NCBI RefSeq assembly: GCF_000344155.1
Contig: NZ_BAOQ01000029.1
Span: 1 to 64,000 of the forward strand
Direction: 5' to 3'
Length of the DNA: 64,000 bases
DNA from: Gordonia paraffinivorans NBRC 108238
Lineage (GTDB): Bacteria > Actinomycetota > Actinomycetes > Mycobacteriales > Mycobacteriaceae
Every line of letters begins with the position of its first letter. Within the stretch, counting starts at the first letter, position 1. The notes below the pieces were generated by a model. The model ran no database searches, had not been told where the DNA came from, and saw only the letters and a list, made by a program, of their open reading frames with translations. Below are positions 16,269 through 25,004 of this stretch, one piece after another. The position numbers were made by a program, and so were the translations under genes.

Positions 16269-17099
16269 GTGAATGCGAGCGGTAAATCGAAGGCCTGGTG
16301 GTCCATCGCCAACATCCTGGTGATCCTGTACGCGCTCATCCCGCTGCTGTGGATCATCAGCCTGTCGTTCAAGCCCGCGTCGAGCGTGACCGACGGCAGC
16401 TTCATCCCGAAGGAATGGACCCTCGACAACTACAAGTCGATCTTCGACACGAGCGCCTTCACCTCGGCGCTGATCAACTCGATCGGTGTCGGCCTGATCA
16501 CCACCCTCATCGCGGTCATCCTCGGCACCATGGCGGCCTACGCCGTGGCGCGACTGGAGTTCCCGGGCAAGAAGGTCCTCATCGGCGCGGCGCTGCTCAT
16601 CGCGATGTTCCCGCAGATCTCGCTGGTGACGCCGCTGTTCAACATCGAGCGCCGACTCGGCCTGTTCGACACCTGGCCGGGCCTGATCCTGCCGTACATC
16701 ACCTTCGCGCTGCCGCTGGCGATCTACACGCTGTCGGCGTTCTTCCGCGAGATCCCCTGGGAACTCGAGAAGGCCGCGAAGATGGACGGCGCCACACCGT
16801 TCCAGGCGTTCACCAAGGTGATCGCCCCGCTGGCGGCCCCCGGTGTGGTGACCGCGGCGATCCTGGTGTTCATCTTCGCCTGGAACGACCTGCTGCTGGC
16901 GCTGTCACTGACCTCCACCGAACGCGCGATCACCGCGCCGGTGGCGATCGCGAACTTCACCGGCAGCTCTCAGTTCGAGGAACCGACGGGATCGATCTCG
17001 GCCGCCGCGGTCGTGATCACGATCCCCATCATCATCTTCGTTCTCTTCTTCCAACGTCGAATCGTGGCCGGCCTGACATCCGGCGCCGTGAAGGGATAA
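16269..17099 (+). CDS. sugB: Trehalose ABC transporter permease SugB
   Basis: The second channel subunit, 276 residues, with six predicted helices beginning at [26 protein letters not shown]. The sequence [15 protein letters not shown] is typical of MalG-like permeases. The EAA loop reads [27 protein letters not shown]. Its start, GTG 16269, lies 4 bases after the sugA stop, with GGGGAGG upstream inside sugA. sugC begins 3 bases after its stop. The order lpqY-sugA-sugB-sugC is the same as Rv1235-Rv1238. Confidence 0.93.
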   Translation: MNASGKSKAWWSIANILVILYALIPLLWIISLSFKPASSVTDGSFIPKEWTLDNYKSIFDTSAFTSALINSIGVGLITTLIAVILGTMAAYAVARLEFPGKKVLIGAALLIAMFPQISLVTPLFNIERRLGLFDTWPGLILPYITFALPLAIYTLSAFFREIPWELEKAAKMDGATPFQAFTKVIAPLAAPGVVTAAILVFIFAWNDLLLALSLTSTERAITAPVAIANFTGSSQFEEPTGSISAAAVVITIPIIIFVLFFQRRIVAGLTSGAVKG

Positions 17100-17102
17100 C
17101 CC

Positions 17103-18281
17103 ATGGCAGACATCGTTCTGGACAAGGTCACCAAGAAGTACCCGGACGGCTCGGTCGCGGTCCACGAGGTCGACATCGAGATCGCCGACGGCGAGTTCGT
17201 GATCCTCGTCGGGCCGTCGGGCTGCGGAAAGTCCACGACCCTCAACATGATCGCGGGCCTCGAGGACATCACCTCGGGCGAGTTGCGGATCGACGGCGAG
17301 CGCGTCAACGAGCGCGCCCCCAAGGACCGCGACATCGCGATGGTGTTCCAGAGCTACGCGCTCTACCCGCACATGACCGTCCGGGAGAACATCGCCTTCC
17401 CGCTGACGCTGCAGAAGCTGCCGAAGGACGAGATCGCGGCGAAGGTCGACGAGGCCGCCCGCATACTCGACCTCGGGCAGTACCTCGACCGCAAGCCGGC
17501 GAACCTGTCCGGCGGCCAGCGCCAGCGCGTGGCGATGGGCCGCGCGATCGTGCGCTCGCCCAAGGCGTTCCTGATGGACGAGCCGCTGTCGAACCTCGAC
17601 GCGAAGCTGCGTGTGCAGATGCGCACGGAGATCGCGCAGCTGCAGCAGCGTCTGGGCACCACCACGGTGTACGTGACGCACGACCAGACCGAGGCGATGA
17701 CCCTCGGCGACCGCGTCGTCGTGCTGCGCGGCGGGCACGTCCAGCAGATCGGCACCCCGCAGGAGCTCTACAACAACCCGGCCAACGTGTTCGTCGCCGG
17801 CTTCATCGGTTCACCCGCGATGAACTTCCTGCCCGGCCGGCTGAGCACCGAGGGCATCGACACCCCGATCGGCACGATCGCACTCGACGACCTCCGTTCG
17901 GTGCTCTCGCGGGCCGGTGACGTCGGCAGCAGCGGCGAGGTCCTCGTCGGCATCCGTCCCGAGCACATCGAGGACGCCGCGCTGGTCGACCCGACCACGC
18001 GTGCCCAGGGTGCGACGTTCTCGGCGAACATCGACGTCCTGGAGTCGATGGGCTCGGACATCTACGCCTACTTCGGGATCGGCTCGGGGTCGCGGGCGTC
18101 GAGCGACGCGCTCGCCGAACTGTCCGCCGATTCCGGCGCCGACCTGGGCGGAAGCCAGCTCATCGCGCGCCTGTCACCGGATTCGAAGGTCACCCGCGGG
18201 TCGACCGCCGAGCTGTTCTACGACGCGTCGAAGGTCGCGGTCTTCGACCAGAGCTCGGGCGAATCGCTGCGTCGTCGCTGA
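17103..18281 (+). CDS. sugC: Trehalose ABC transporter ATPase SugC
   Basis: The ATP-hydrolysing subunit, 392 residues, of the MalK/MsmK group. Walker A is GPSGCGKST at 37-45, the Q-loop is [11 protein letters not shown], the signature LSGGQRQR is near 135 and Walker B is [11 protein letters not shown] near 157, all intact. The C-terminal 130 residues form an OB/TOBE regulatory domain ([34 protein letters not shown]). A Gly/Ser/Ala-rich insertion ([23 protein letters not shown]) lies within this domain and is unusual for MalK relatives. The ATG lies 3 bases after sugB. A hairpin terminator follows at 18308. Confidence 0.94.
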   Translation: MADIVLDKVTKKYPDGSVAVHEVDIEIADGEFVILVGPSGCGKSTTLNMIAGLEDITSGELRIDGERVNERAPKDRDIAMVFQSYALYPHMTVRENIAFPLTLQKLPKDEIAAKVDEAARILDLGQYLDRKPANLSGGQRQRVAMGRAIVRSPKAFLMDEPLSNLDAKLRVQMRTEIAQLQQRLGTTTVYVTHDQTEAMTLGDRVVVLRGGHVQQIGTPQELYNNPANVFVAGFIGSPAMNFLPGRLSTEGIDTPIGTIALDDLRSVLSRAGDVGSSGEVLVGIRPEHIEDAALVDPTTRAQGATFSANIDVLESMGSDIYAYFGIGSGSRASSDALAELSADSGADLGGSQLIARLSPDSKVTRGSTAELFYDASKVAVFDQSSGESLRRR

Positions 18282-18307
18282 GCGGCGTCACCGACACCCA
18301 CGCCGAG

Positions 18308-18353
18308 CGCCACCCCGGATTCGCGGGCGATCACCAGCGAGTCCGGGGTGGCG
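18308..18353. terminator. Hairpin after sugC
   Basis: A 12-base arm CGCCACCCCGGA at 18308-18319 pairs exactly with 18342-18353 across a 22-base loop. It lies between convergent sugC and the ParB/Srx-like gene. No U-tract follows. Confidence 0.65.
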
Positions 18354-18372
18354 TTCGTCGTGTCCGACAGGC

Positions 18373-19230
18373 CTATCGGCGGTGCCGGCGGGAGTGGTCG
18401 CGCAGTTCGTCGAACACCTTCTCGTCCCACACGTGCCGGCGGATCAGGCGGTACCGCTCGCAGGCGAGCCACAGGTACAGCTCGGCGTCGCTCTCGATGT
18501 CCTCGCGGATGCCGGCCCGACGCGCCATGCGGACGACGGGCAGGAACTCCTCGCCGAACCACCGGCGCGCGACCTCGGTGCGGCTGAGGAACTCGCCGAT
18601 CTCCTGGCTGAGCCGGAACCCCCACGCCTCCACGTTCTCGGCGAGCTCGGCGTAGTCGAAGGGATCGGACAGGCGGATCGCGTCGGCCTGGGAGCCCTCG
18701 AGCGGCACGCGGGACAGGAAGAGCCGCCGGTGGTCTTTGAGGATCAGGTCCGACGGCGCGTTGATGCCCTCCGGCGATATCCGCGTGTGGATCTCGGTGA
18801 CGTAGGCGTCGATGGTGCGGTATCCGCGGGCGATCGCGATCGACACGCGGTGATGTCCGTCGATGACGAAGTGCATCGAGCCGATCCGATAGAGCTGCAC
18901 CGGTGGCATGGACTCGCCGCGCCGCTGCGCGGCCGCGAGCCGCTGCCACCGCTCGCGCACCCGGGAGGAGGTCGGCCGGAAGTAGCGGTCGAAATCCTTG
19001 GTGCGGTCGACGCTTCCGACGATGGAGGACACCTCCACCACCTGGAGTCCGAGCACGGTCTTGCCGGTCACGCCGAGCGCCGCGCACACCTCGTCGAACG
19101 GCAGGATCGCGTTGATGTCGGCGGGCTGACGCGTGAACCACTGTGCGAGACGGGCACGTTCGGCCTGGCGGCGTAACCGTGCGAAGTCGTTCTCCGCGTC
19201 CGCCTCGGGGAAACCGGTGTCACGCGCCAT
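18373..19230 (-). CDS. ParB/sulfiredoxin-fold protein, function unknown
   Basis: A 285-residue soluble protein. The middle (about 80-140) looks like a ParB-N/Srx nucleotide-binding domain: QLYRIGSMHFVIDGHHRVSIAIARGYRTIDAYV contains the DGHHR-x-SIA signature of that fold. There is no helix-turn-helix characteristic of true ParB, so it is unlikely to segregate chromosomes. The N- and C-terminal parts are charged and helical. ATG 19230 lies 11 bases inside the end of the metallophosphoesterase gene, so the two are translated together and probably work together. ParB-fold proteins can be CTPases, nucleases or kinases. I cannot choose among these from the sequence. Confidence 0.7.
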   Translation of the reverse strand: MARDTGFPEADAENDFARLRRQAERARLAQWFTRQPADINAILPFDEVCAALGVTGKTVLGLQVVEVSSIVGSVDRTKDFDRYFRPTSSRVRERWQRLAAAQRRGESMPPVQLYRIGSMHFVIDGHHRVSIAIARGYRTIDAYVTEIHTRISPEGINAPSDLILKDHRRLFLSRVPLEGSQADAIRLSDPFDYAELAENVEAWGFRLSQEIGEFLSRTEVARRWFGEEFLPVVRMARRAGIREDIESDAELYLWLACERYRLIRRHVWDEKVFDELRDHSRRHRR

Positions 19231-19927
19231 GTCTGCGCCTCACGATCTCGACCCTCCCGGTAGTGGGATCGATGTCGAACTGACAGTATCCGACCACGTT
19301 CATCGACGTGGTGTGCTTGCCGATCGGCAGGTCGGCGGGGCAGTCGCCGTACGGATGGATGTGACCGTGCACCAGCAGCGTCGGTCGTAGCGACCGCACG
19401 AGCGGGTGGAAGCACTCGAATCCGCGATGCGGCTCGTCGTCGCGGTCGCCGACGCCGCGGGCCGGGCTGTGGGTGAGGAGGATGTCGACACCCGGGCGAT
19501 CCGACCTCGACGTCGCGCGGCTCAGGGCGTTGCCGCACCGCAGGCGCAGGGATCGCAGCCGCTGCTGGGCGTCGGTGTACTGGTTCGACCCGCCGTTGTA
19601 GCGGCGAGACCCCCCGAGGCCGGAGATGCGGAGACCTGCGACGGTGACGGTCCGGCCGTCGGCGTTGACGGCGCCGGCCGGACCGGGATCGTCGGCCGGG
19701 AGACCGGCGCGGGTCCAGCCGGTCCGTCCCCGCCGGTATCCCCGCAGGTCGCGATCATGGTTGCCGGGCACGTAGACGCACGGGGCCTCGCACAGCTCGG
19801 ACAGGGTCTCGAGGTAGCCGAACGGCAGGTCGCCCGCACCGAGCACGAGGTCGGGGCGGCCCTCGATGCCGACGCCGAGGGCGAGGGATTCCACCACCTC
19901 GTCGGCGACCGCCAGAACCCGGACCAT
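19220..19927 (-). CDS. Calcineurin-like metallophosphoesterase
   Basis: A 235-residue protein with most motifs of the binuclear metallophosphoesterase family: LGAGDLPFG (motif II), VPGNHDRD (motif III), LLTHSPARG (motif IV) and VHGHIHPYG (motif V). Motif I, normally D-x-H, reads VADEV, so the aspartate is kept but the metal-binding histidine is missing. The substrate is unknown; the family includes nucleases, cyclic-nucleotide and nucleotide hydrolases. The start is ATG 19927; a much longer open frame upstream has no family similarity and overlaps the divergent SUFU-like gene. Its 3' end overlaps the ParB/Srx-like gene by 11 bases, forming a tight two-gene unit. Confidence 0.82.
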   Translation of the reverse strand: MVRVLAVADEVVESLALGVGIEGRPDLVLGAGDLPFGYLETLSELCEAPCVYVPGNHDRDLRGYRRGRTGWTRAGLPADDPGPAGAVNADGRTVTVAGLRISGLGGSRRYNGGSNQYTDAQQRLRSLRLRCGNALSRATSRSDRPGVDILLTHSPARGVGDRDDEPHRGFECFHPLVRSLRPTLLVHGHIHPYGDCPADLPIGKHTTSMNVVGYCQFDIDPTTGRVEIVRRRHGA

Positions 19928-19985
19928 GGCACCCAGGCTAGACGAGACGCCGGGGCGTGGAGTGCCTCTCGGTAGCCTGTCGGAC

Positions 19986-20576
19986 GTGAGTGCATCGGTG
20001 ACCGACATCGTCGGGAAGTACCTGTTGGACCGGCTCGGCGTCGAACCCCAGCGTGCGTCGGTGACCTTCCTCGGCGTCGAGCCGATCGATGTGCTGCGGT
20101 TCGTGACCGGCGACGCCGGACCCGAGGAACTGGTGTACGTGACCTCAGGCTGCGCGCGGCACCCGATGACCGATCCGACCGACCTGCACGCCGACCCGCT
20201 CCGCGGACCCCGCGCCGAACTGGTGGTGCGCCTGCGCCCCGACAGCCCGCTGCCCGGTCTGCACAAGCGGATGGCGACGCTGGCCGCCGCGCCGGCCGTG
20301 GAGGGCCTGATCCTGACCGCGGACGCGCTGGTCGACCTCGGGGAACCGCTGTGGGACGGGTCGTCGTGTACCGCGGTGCTGCTCGCCGACGACGACCTCG
20401 GCGAGGTGGCACTGCCCGAGCCGATGGACCCCGTTCGCTTCCTGCGGGCGATCCCGATCACCGCGAACGAGGCCGCCTGGGTGCGGCTGAAGGGTGCCGA
20501 CGCGTTGCGCGAGGCGTGGCGGGAGGCCGGCATCGACGTCACCGCGCCCGACCGCGCGTCGGCCAGCCCCGCCTGA
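19986..20576 (+). CDS. Suppressor-of-fused (SUFU) domain protein
   Basis: A 196-residue protein from GTG 19986, divergent from the metallophosphoesterase with only 58 bases between. It resembles bacterial SUFU-domain proteins (TFLGVEPIDVLRFV, ELVYVTSGCARHPM, AELVVRLRPDSPLPGLHKRMATLA, VALPEPMDPVRFLRAIPITANEAAWVRLKGADALREAWREAGIDV). In bacteria these domains occur as immunity proteins in polymorphic toxin systems and as orphans. No toxin gene is visible beside it. No signal peptide or membrane helix is present. The function here is unknown. Confidence 0.7.
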   Translation: MSASVTDIVGKYLLDRLGVEPQRASVTFLGVEPIDVLRFVTGDAGPEELVYVTSGCARHPMTDPTDLHADPLRGPRAELVVRLRPDSPLPGLHKRMATLAAAPAVEGLILTADALVDLGEPLWDGSSCTAVLLADDDLGEVALPEPMDPVRFLRAIPITANEAAWVRLKGADALREAWREAGIDVTAPDRASASPA

Positions 20577-20713
20577 CGCTGTCACTCGCCGGGTTTGGCC
20601 CGGGCACGGCTGGGGTATCGACAGCCAGAGGCGAAGTGCCTTCGCCGGTGACGGCGCGGTCGGAAGGCGGACGAGATGACACGGCGAGACGATGCATGCA
20701 CGGCGGTGGTCCG

Positions 20714-21481
20714 ATGACGGTGACCTCTGTGTACCCACTTGCACTGACCCGGCCCAAGGCCCCGACCGATCCGCTGGCGGCCAAGGTCTACCTGCCACAG
20801 CAGGACACCGAACTGCTCGTCGACGCCTTGCGCGAGCGCGGCGTGACCGGGGCGTCGGTCCTCGATCTGTGCACCGGTAGCGGCGCGGTGGCGATCGCCG
20901 CAGCCCGTCTCGGCGCGGCACGGGTCACCGCGGTCGACGCCTCCGCGGACGCGGTGACGTACGCGCGCGCCGGAGCCGAACGCGCGGGCGTGTCCGTGGA
21001 CGTCCGGCTCGGGGACCTGCGACGTCACGTCGGACGTTACGACGTGGTCACCTGCAATCCGCCCTATGTTCCGACACCCGACGTGTCCGATCCGGAGTAC
21101 CACCTGAACGGGCCCTCCCATGCCTGGGATGCGGGAATCGACGGCCGGGCCGTGCTCGACCCACTGTGCGCCCGCGTGCCGGACCTGCTCGTCCCCGGCG
21201 GTGCGTTCGTGCTCGTCCACTCGGAGTTCGCCGACGAGGAGGAGTCGGTGCGCGCACTGCGCGCAGGCGGGCTGCACGCCGAGATCGTCGACGAGCGGGT
21301 TATCCCGTTCGGCCCGGTGATGACCGCCCGCGCCCGATGGCTGGAGGAGCGCGGACTGCTCGAACCGGGATGCCGCGTCGAGCGGATCGTCGCGATCGTC
21401 GCCGTGGCCCCTGGAGACGCTGCGACCGGAGAGGCTGCGCGCACGCCGGCGACCGATCACACCGAACAGCAGACGTCATGA
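20714..21481 (+). CDS. HemK/PrmC-like SAM-dependent methyltransferase
   Basis: A 255-residue methyltransferase of the HemK2/MTQ2-like group. The SAM site is VLDLCTGSGAVAIAAARLG, the acidic residue is in VTAVDASADAV, and the catalytic motif NPPYVPTPD is followed by WDAGIDGRAVLDPL, as in enzymes that methylate protein glutamine or small molecules. There is no N-terminal release-factor-binding domain, so it may not be the main PrmC. The start is ATG 20714, with ATG 20696 also possible in frame; neither has a strong ribosome site. The CDGSH gene begins inside its stop (ATGA), so the two are co-expressed. Confidence 0.83.
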   Translation: MTVTSVYPLALTRPKAPTDPLAAKVYLPQQDTELLVDALRERGVTGASVLDLCTGSGAVAIAAARLGAARVTAVDASADAVTYARAGAERAGVSVDVRLGDLRRHVGRYDVVTCNPPYVPTPDVSDPEYHLNGPSHAWDAGIDGRAVLDPLCARVPDLLVPGGAFVLVHSEFADEEESVRALRAGGLHAEIVDERVIPFGPVMTARARWLEERGLLEPGCRVERIVAIVAVAPGDAATGEAARTPATDHTEQQTS

Positions 21482-21747
21482 CCGTCGAGGACGTCGTCGC
21501 CGACATGTCGACCGTGAGGAGCACGACCGTGGACGAGAACCCGCAGCCGGGCGCCGAGCGCAGGAGGGTGCGTGTCGTCCGCGGCGGTCCGGTGCTCGTC
21601 GAGGGGCCGGTGGACATCGAACTACCCGACGGCTGCCGCGTGCAGTCCGACCGGTTCATGGTCGCGGTCTGTGCCTGCGGGCGCAGCAAGAACTACCCGC
21701 TGTGCGACACCAGCCACCGCAAGCGCAGGCGGCGGCAGACTTCCTGA
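21478..21747 (+). CDS. CDGSH-type iron-sulfur protein
   Basis: An 89-residue protein with one CDGSH [2Fe-2S]-binding motif. Ligands Cys65, Cys67, Cys76 and His80 have exact family spacing (CACGRSKNYPLCDTSH), but the usual Asp-Gly is Asp-Thr. The upstream part (RRRVRVVRGGPVLVEGPVDIELPDG) has the small beta-sandwich start typical of bacterial CDGSH proteins, and the tail is Arg/Lys-rich. Such clusters are redox-active and labile, used in electron or cluster transfer. The gene overlaps the HemK-like gene by 4 bases and faces a haem-oxygenase-like di-iron protein, a pairing worth noting because both are iron/redox proteins. Confidence 0.88.
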   Translation: MTVEDVVADMSTVRSTTVDENPQPGAERRRVRVVRGGPVLVEGPVDIELPDGCRVQSDRFMVAVCACGRSKNYPLCDTSHRKRRRRQTS

Positions 21748-21758
21748 CCCGACCACAT

Positions 21759-21803
21759 CAACGGCTTCGGTCCCGACTCATCGAGTCGGGGTCGAAGCCG
21801 TTG
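21759..21803. terminator. 21-bp hairpin between CDGSH and di-iron genes
   Basis: Arms 21759-21779 and 21783-21803 pair along 21 bases with two G-U wobbles, around a 3-base loop. This is the tightest terminator of the window and serves both convergent genes. No U-run. Confidence 0.75.
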
Positions 21804-21822
21804 TATGTCAGGTCGCCGGCGC

Positions 21823-22857
21823 TCAGATCCCGGGGAACGCGCTCTCGCCGCGCTCCCACGCATCCATCATGTGGGCGCCGAGCGCGTCCTCGACGAAGAG
21901 GAAGGCGCGGATGCCGAAGACCACGTCGGCCTCGGCGCTCGGATCGGAGCGGACGAGATCGCCGACGACGTCGGTGCGCAGGATCTGCTCGTGCACCGCG
22001 TCGGCCTCGACGTGCTCGCGGTAGAAGTGCCGGCAGGCCTCCGGGGCGTCGAGTCGCTCCAGGCCGGCCAGCAGGCGCTGCGACCCGGGCGGCGAGGTGA
22101 TCTCGGTGGCCGCGAGATGGCCCACGGCCGCGCCCCGGTATCGGCGGTGGAGACCGAACAGCGACATCAGGTTCACCGGTGTCAGTGCCACACCCGGCAC
22201 GGTGTCGAGGTAGCCCAGGTAGTCGGCCGACAGGTCGGACGCGCGGAGCAGGTCGGCGAACAGCTCCTGGTGGACGGCCTTGCCCCGACCACTGCCGTAC
22301 TCGTCGAATTCGACTGCGACATAGGCGGCCTTCGCGTGTCCGCGCAGCCGCGGGATCGCCCAGGCGTGCGGATCGGCCTCCTTCAGGTGGTACAGCGAGC
22401 GCAGCGCGAACATCTGCCGGTACTGATCCCACGTCCCGTTGTCGCGCAGGTGATACGACGCGCCGTCGCCGTCGATGTCCTCGATGCACAGGTCGTCCAT
22501 GACGTCGTCGACGTTCTCGTCGGACGCCGGGACGTCGCGGTGCAGGGCGTGGCGGAAGCGGCTCTCGAGGGCGGCGCGTAGCGACAGGAGCGCAGGATTC
22601 CATTCCCAGGCCACGTCGACGTCGGCGAATCCGACGTAGTGCATCTCGTAACAGAGGTAGAGCGCCAGCTGCAGGTCCTCACCGTAGGGATCGGCGTCGA
22701 TCACGTGGGTGCCCAGGCCAGGTGCCTCCGTCGAGGATTCGGGGTCGCTGCGGAGAAGGTCGATCACGGCCTTCGACAGCGGACCACGCGCGCGGGGCAG
22801 GACGGGCACGCGAAAGACCTCGGACGTCGTGTCGGAAATGATCGAACTCGCTGTCAC
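21823..22857 (-). CDS. Iron-containing redox enzyme family protein (haem-oxygenase-like fold)
   Basis: A 344-residue helical protein resembling the Haem_oxygenase_2/HDO (haem-oxygenase-like di-iron oxidase) families. Helices carrying likely metal ligands include WEWNPALLSLRAALESRFRHAL, LRGHAKAAYVAVEFDEYGSG, and near the end FYREHVEADAVHEQIL with its EH-x-x-x-x-x-x-H spacing. A helix DVVFGIRAFLFVEDALG follows. GTG 22857 has GGAGGAG five bases upstream, which fixes the start although the frame is open to 23424. Related enzymes oxidise small molecules or cleave C-C and C-N bonds with O2, but the substrate cannot be read from sequence. It converges on the CDGSH gene. Confidence 0.78.
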   Translation of the reverse strand: MTASSIISDTTSEVFRVPVLPRARGPLSKAVIDLLRSDPESSTEAPGLGTHVIDADPYGEDLQLALYLCYEMHYVGFADVDVAWEWNPALLSLRAALESRFRHALHRDVPASDENVDDVMDDLCIEDIDGDGASYHLRDNGTWDQYRQMFALRSLYHLKEADPHAWAIPRLRGHAKAAYVAVEFDEYGSGRGKAVHQELFADLLRASDLSADYLGYLDTVPGVALTPVNLMSLFGLHRRYRGAAVGHLAATEITSPPGSQRLLAGLERLDAPEACRHFYREHVEADAVHEQILRTDVVGDLVRSDPSAEADVVFGIRAFLFVEDALGAHMMDAWERGESAFPGI

Positions 22858-23032
22858 CAGCACTCCTCCCGGTCGGTCCGCCCAGACCCGGGGGACCGGG
22901 TCGCAGAACCGTCTCCGATTACCCGAACGGGCGCAGGTCAAACCCCACCTGGGCCGCGTCGCTCCTCGCCGCGCGGGTGGCGCGTACGGGCGGATCGGCG
23001 TGCTTCCAGCGTAGGCCGGAGAGCGACGCCGG

Positions 23033-23677
23033 TCAGCGCGATCGGAGGTCGGCGACGAGATCGTCGTCGAGCGAGGCCCGCACCAGCGCCGCGGCGAGGA
23101 GTTCGGGTCTCCCGCCGGCGAGAGCGGCGAGCTGGTCGGGGTCGGTGGGCAGGCCGAGTTCTTCGGCTCCCTGCAGTGCCCGCTCGTCGAACCGAGGGGC
23201 GGCCCAGGTCCAGACCGACTGCACCTCGCGCAGGAAGATGTCCGCACCGACCGGTCCGATGCCGGTGAACTCCTGGAGGAGATCGGCCACCTGCTCGGGG
23301 TCGTGGTCGCCTCGTTCGGCGAGCTCCCGCAGGTCGGCGTGGTAGTCGTCGAGGACCTTCCGCGCGGCTTCGCCGAGACGGGTCGCGGTGCTCTCGTCGT
23401 AGCGCTTGTAGTGCGCCCGGCCAAGTGCGTCGACGAGGTCCTGCCAGGACGCGTCCGCCATCGTCTGCGGCGTGCGGTACCCGGACGAGAAGAGTTCCCG
23501 GGCCGCCGCCACCGCGATGCCGGCCGAGATCCGGGTGGACAGCAACAACGACAGGACCAGCAATTCGAACAGGGGAGACGGGGTGTTCTTCAGCGTGATC
23601 CCGGCCTCGTCGGCGTAGGTGCGGCCCGCGCGGTCGAGCAGCTCGGCGACGGTCTCGTCGATCTCGGTGGAACTCAT
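23033..23677 (-). CDS. HhH-GPD-like endonuclease/DNA-glycosylase fold protein
   Basis: A 214-residue helical protein whose second half contains a helix-hairpin-helix (LLQEFTGIGPVGADIFLREV) like that of the endonuclease III / HhH-GPD superfamily. It has neither the C-terminal four-cysteine iron-sulfur loop of Nth nor an evident Lys-Asp catalytic pair after the hairpin, so it could be a minimal or inactive glycosylase relative. The first half (LLVLSLLLSTRISAGIAVAAARELF) matches the helical barrel start. ATG 23677 is preferred over an in-frame start seven codons up. No operon partner overlaps it. Confidence 0.75.
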   Translation of the reverse strand: MSSTEIDETVAELLDRAGRTYADEAGITLKNTPSPLFELLVLSLLLSTRISAGIAVAAARELFSSGYRTPQTMADASWQDLVDALGRAHYKRYDESTATRLGEAARKVLDDYHADLRELAERGDHDPEQVADLLQEFTGIGPVGADIFLREVQSVWTWAAPRFDERALQGAEELGLPTDPDQLAALAGGRPELLAAALVRASLDDDLVADLRSR

Positions 23678-23825
23678 GGTCGGTCGGCTACCCGGCACCG
23701 GCCGTCGTCAATCACGCTGCGTTCGATCCCGTGCCCGCGGGCGACCAGCGCTGCTTGCGGGGATCGGCTCGGAACCGCCTCGACGATGTCTGCGCATCTG
23801 ACGAGGCCCGGGCCGCCCTCGGCCC

Positions 23826-24911
23826 TCACAGCCAGTGGCTGCGCCGGAACACCACGAACAGCACCGCGCAGACCGCGACCAACAGTCCCAGGACGAGGGG
23901 ATAACCCCAGGGCTGGTTCAGTTCGGGCATGTACTCGAAGTTCATCCCGTAGATGCCCGCGATCATCGTCGGCACCGCCGCGATCGCGACCCACGCGGAG
24001 ATCTTGCGCATGTCGGTGGTCTGCTGGATGCCGACCTTGGCCGCCCCGGCCTGGAGCAGCGAGTTCAGCAGGTCGTCGTACTCCAGGACGCGGTCGATCA
24101 CGGTGGTGAGGTGATCGGACACGTCGCGTAGGTGCCGCCGGACCTCCTTGGGCACCAAGGGATTTCCGTTGACGGTGAGAATGCGGAGCGGCTCGGCGAG
24201 CGGTGTCACCGCGCGCCGCAGCTCGAGGACCTCGCGGCGCAGGAGATAGACGGGGTCGATGTCGAGCCATCGGTTCTGCCTGCTGAACACCGATTCCTCG
24301 ATGGCCGCGACGTCGACGTCCATGCGTTCGGTGACCGCGAGGTAGGTGTCGACGACCTTGTCGGCGACGGCGTGCAGGACCGCGGTGGGGCCGAGTGCGA
24401 GGCGTTCGGGCCGAGCCTCGAGGCGGCGACGCATCCCGGACAACTCGGTGTGCTCGCCGTGGCGCACGGTGAGCACGAAGTCGGGACCGGCGAAGACCAT
24501 GATCTCGCCGGTCTCCACGACCTCGCTCGCCTTGGCCATCGACTCGTGCTCGACGTACTGGACCGTGCGCAGCACCAGGAACTGGGTGTCGTCGTAGACC
24601 TCGAGCTTCGGGCGCTGATGGGCGTGGACGGCGTCCTCGACGACGAGCTCGTGGAGCCCGAAAGTGCGTCCCACATCGGCCATCTGCGCGTCGTCGGGGG
24701 CGTGCAGCCCGACCCACACGAAACCCTCGCCGGATTCGCGGACCCGCTGCAGGGCCTCGCGATAGCCGACCTCACCCGGCTGACGGTGGCCGTTGACGTA
24801 GACGGCACAGTCGACGACGGCCCCGGTCGAGGACGGGGGCTGCGGGGGCGACGGGCTCGGGGCCCGGCGCGATGAGAGGCCACGGGAACCTGACCTCGGG
24901 ATCGACGCCAC
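23826..24911 (-). CDS. corA: Magnesium/cobalt transporter CorA
   Basis: A pentameric Mg2+ channel subunit of 361 residues. The long N-terminal alpha/beta sensor domain includes VWVGLHAPDDAQM and ERMDVDVAAIEE. Two C-terminal helices follow, with the selectivity motif GMN in IAGIYGMNFEYMP, then WGYPLVLGLLVAVCAVLFVVF and a basic RRSHWL end. The start is GTG 24911; a very long open frame upstream overlaps marC and is not coding. In M. tuberculosis corA (Rv1239c) follows lpqY-sugABC on the opposite strand, as here. The soluble MgtE-N/CBS protein at 11.5-12.8 kb is a second magnesium-related gene in this window. Confidence 0.92.
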   Translation of the reverse strand: MASIPRSGSRGLSSRRAPSPSPPQPPSSTGAVVDCAVYVNGHRQPGEVGYREALQRVRESGEGFVWVGLHAPDDAQMADVGRTFGLHELVVEDAVHAHQRPKLEVYDDTQFLVLRTVQYVEHESMAKASEVVETGEIMVFAGPDFVLTVRHGEHTELSGMRRRLEARPERLALGPTAVLHAVADKVVDTYLAVTERMDVDVAAIEESVFSRQNRWLDIDPVYLLRREVLELRRAVTPLAEPLRILTVNGNPLVPKEVRRHLRDVSDHLTTVIDRVLEYDDLLNSLLQAGAAKVGIQQTTDMRKISAWVAIAAVPTMIAGIYGMNFEYMPELNQPWGYPLVLGLLVAVCAVLFVVFRRSHWL

Positions 24912-25004
24912 GATTGCCGATGCTACCCGCGCGGGCAGCACAGCCGGGCGCGTCGAGGCCGCAACCTCGCCGGTGCGAGGACGACGGCAAGTAGCATCGC
25001 GTCC

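Noticed and set aside
19220-20542. 440-codon extension of the metallophosphoesterase
   Set aside because: The part before ATG 19927 overlaps the divergent SUFU-like gene and has no family similarity.
21823-23424. 533-codon version of the di-iron protein
   Set aside because: GTG 22857 has GGAGGAG at the right distance; the upstream part is antisense to nothing known but overlaps the HhH protein gene in another frame.
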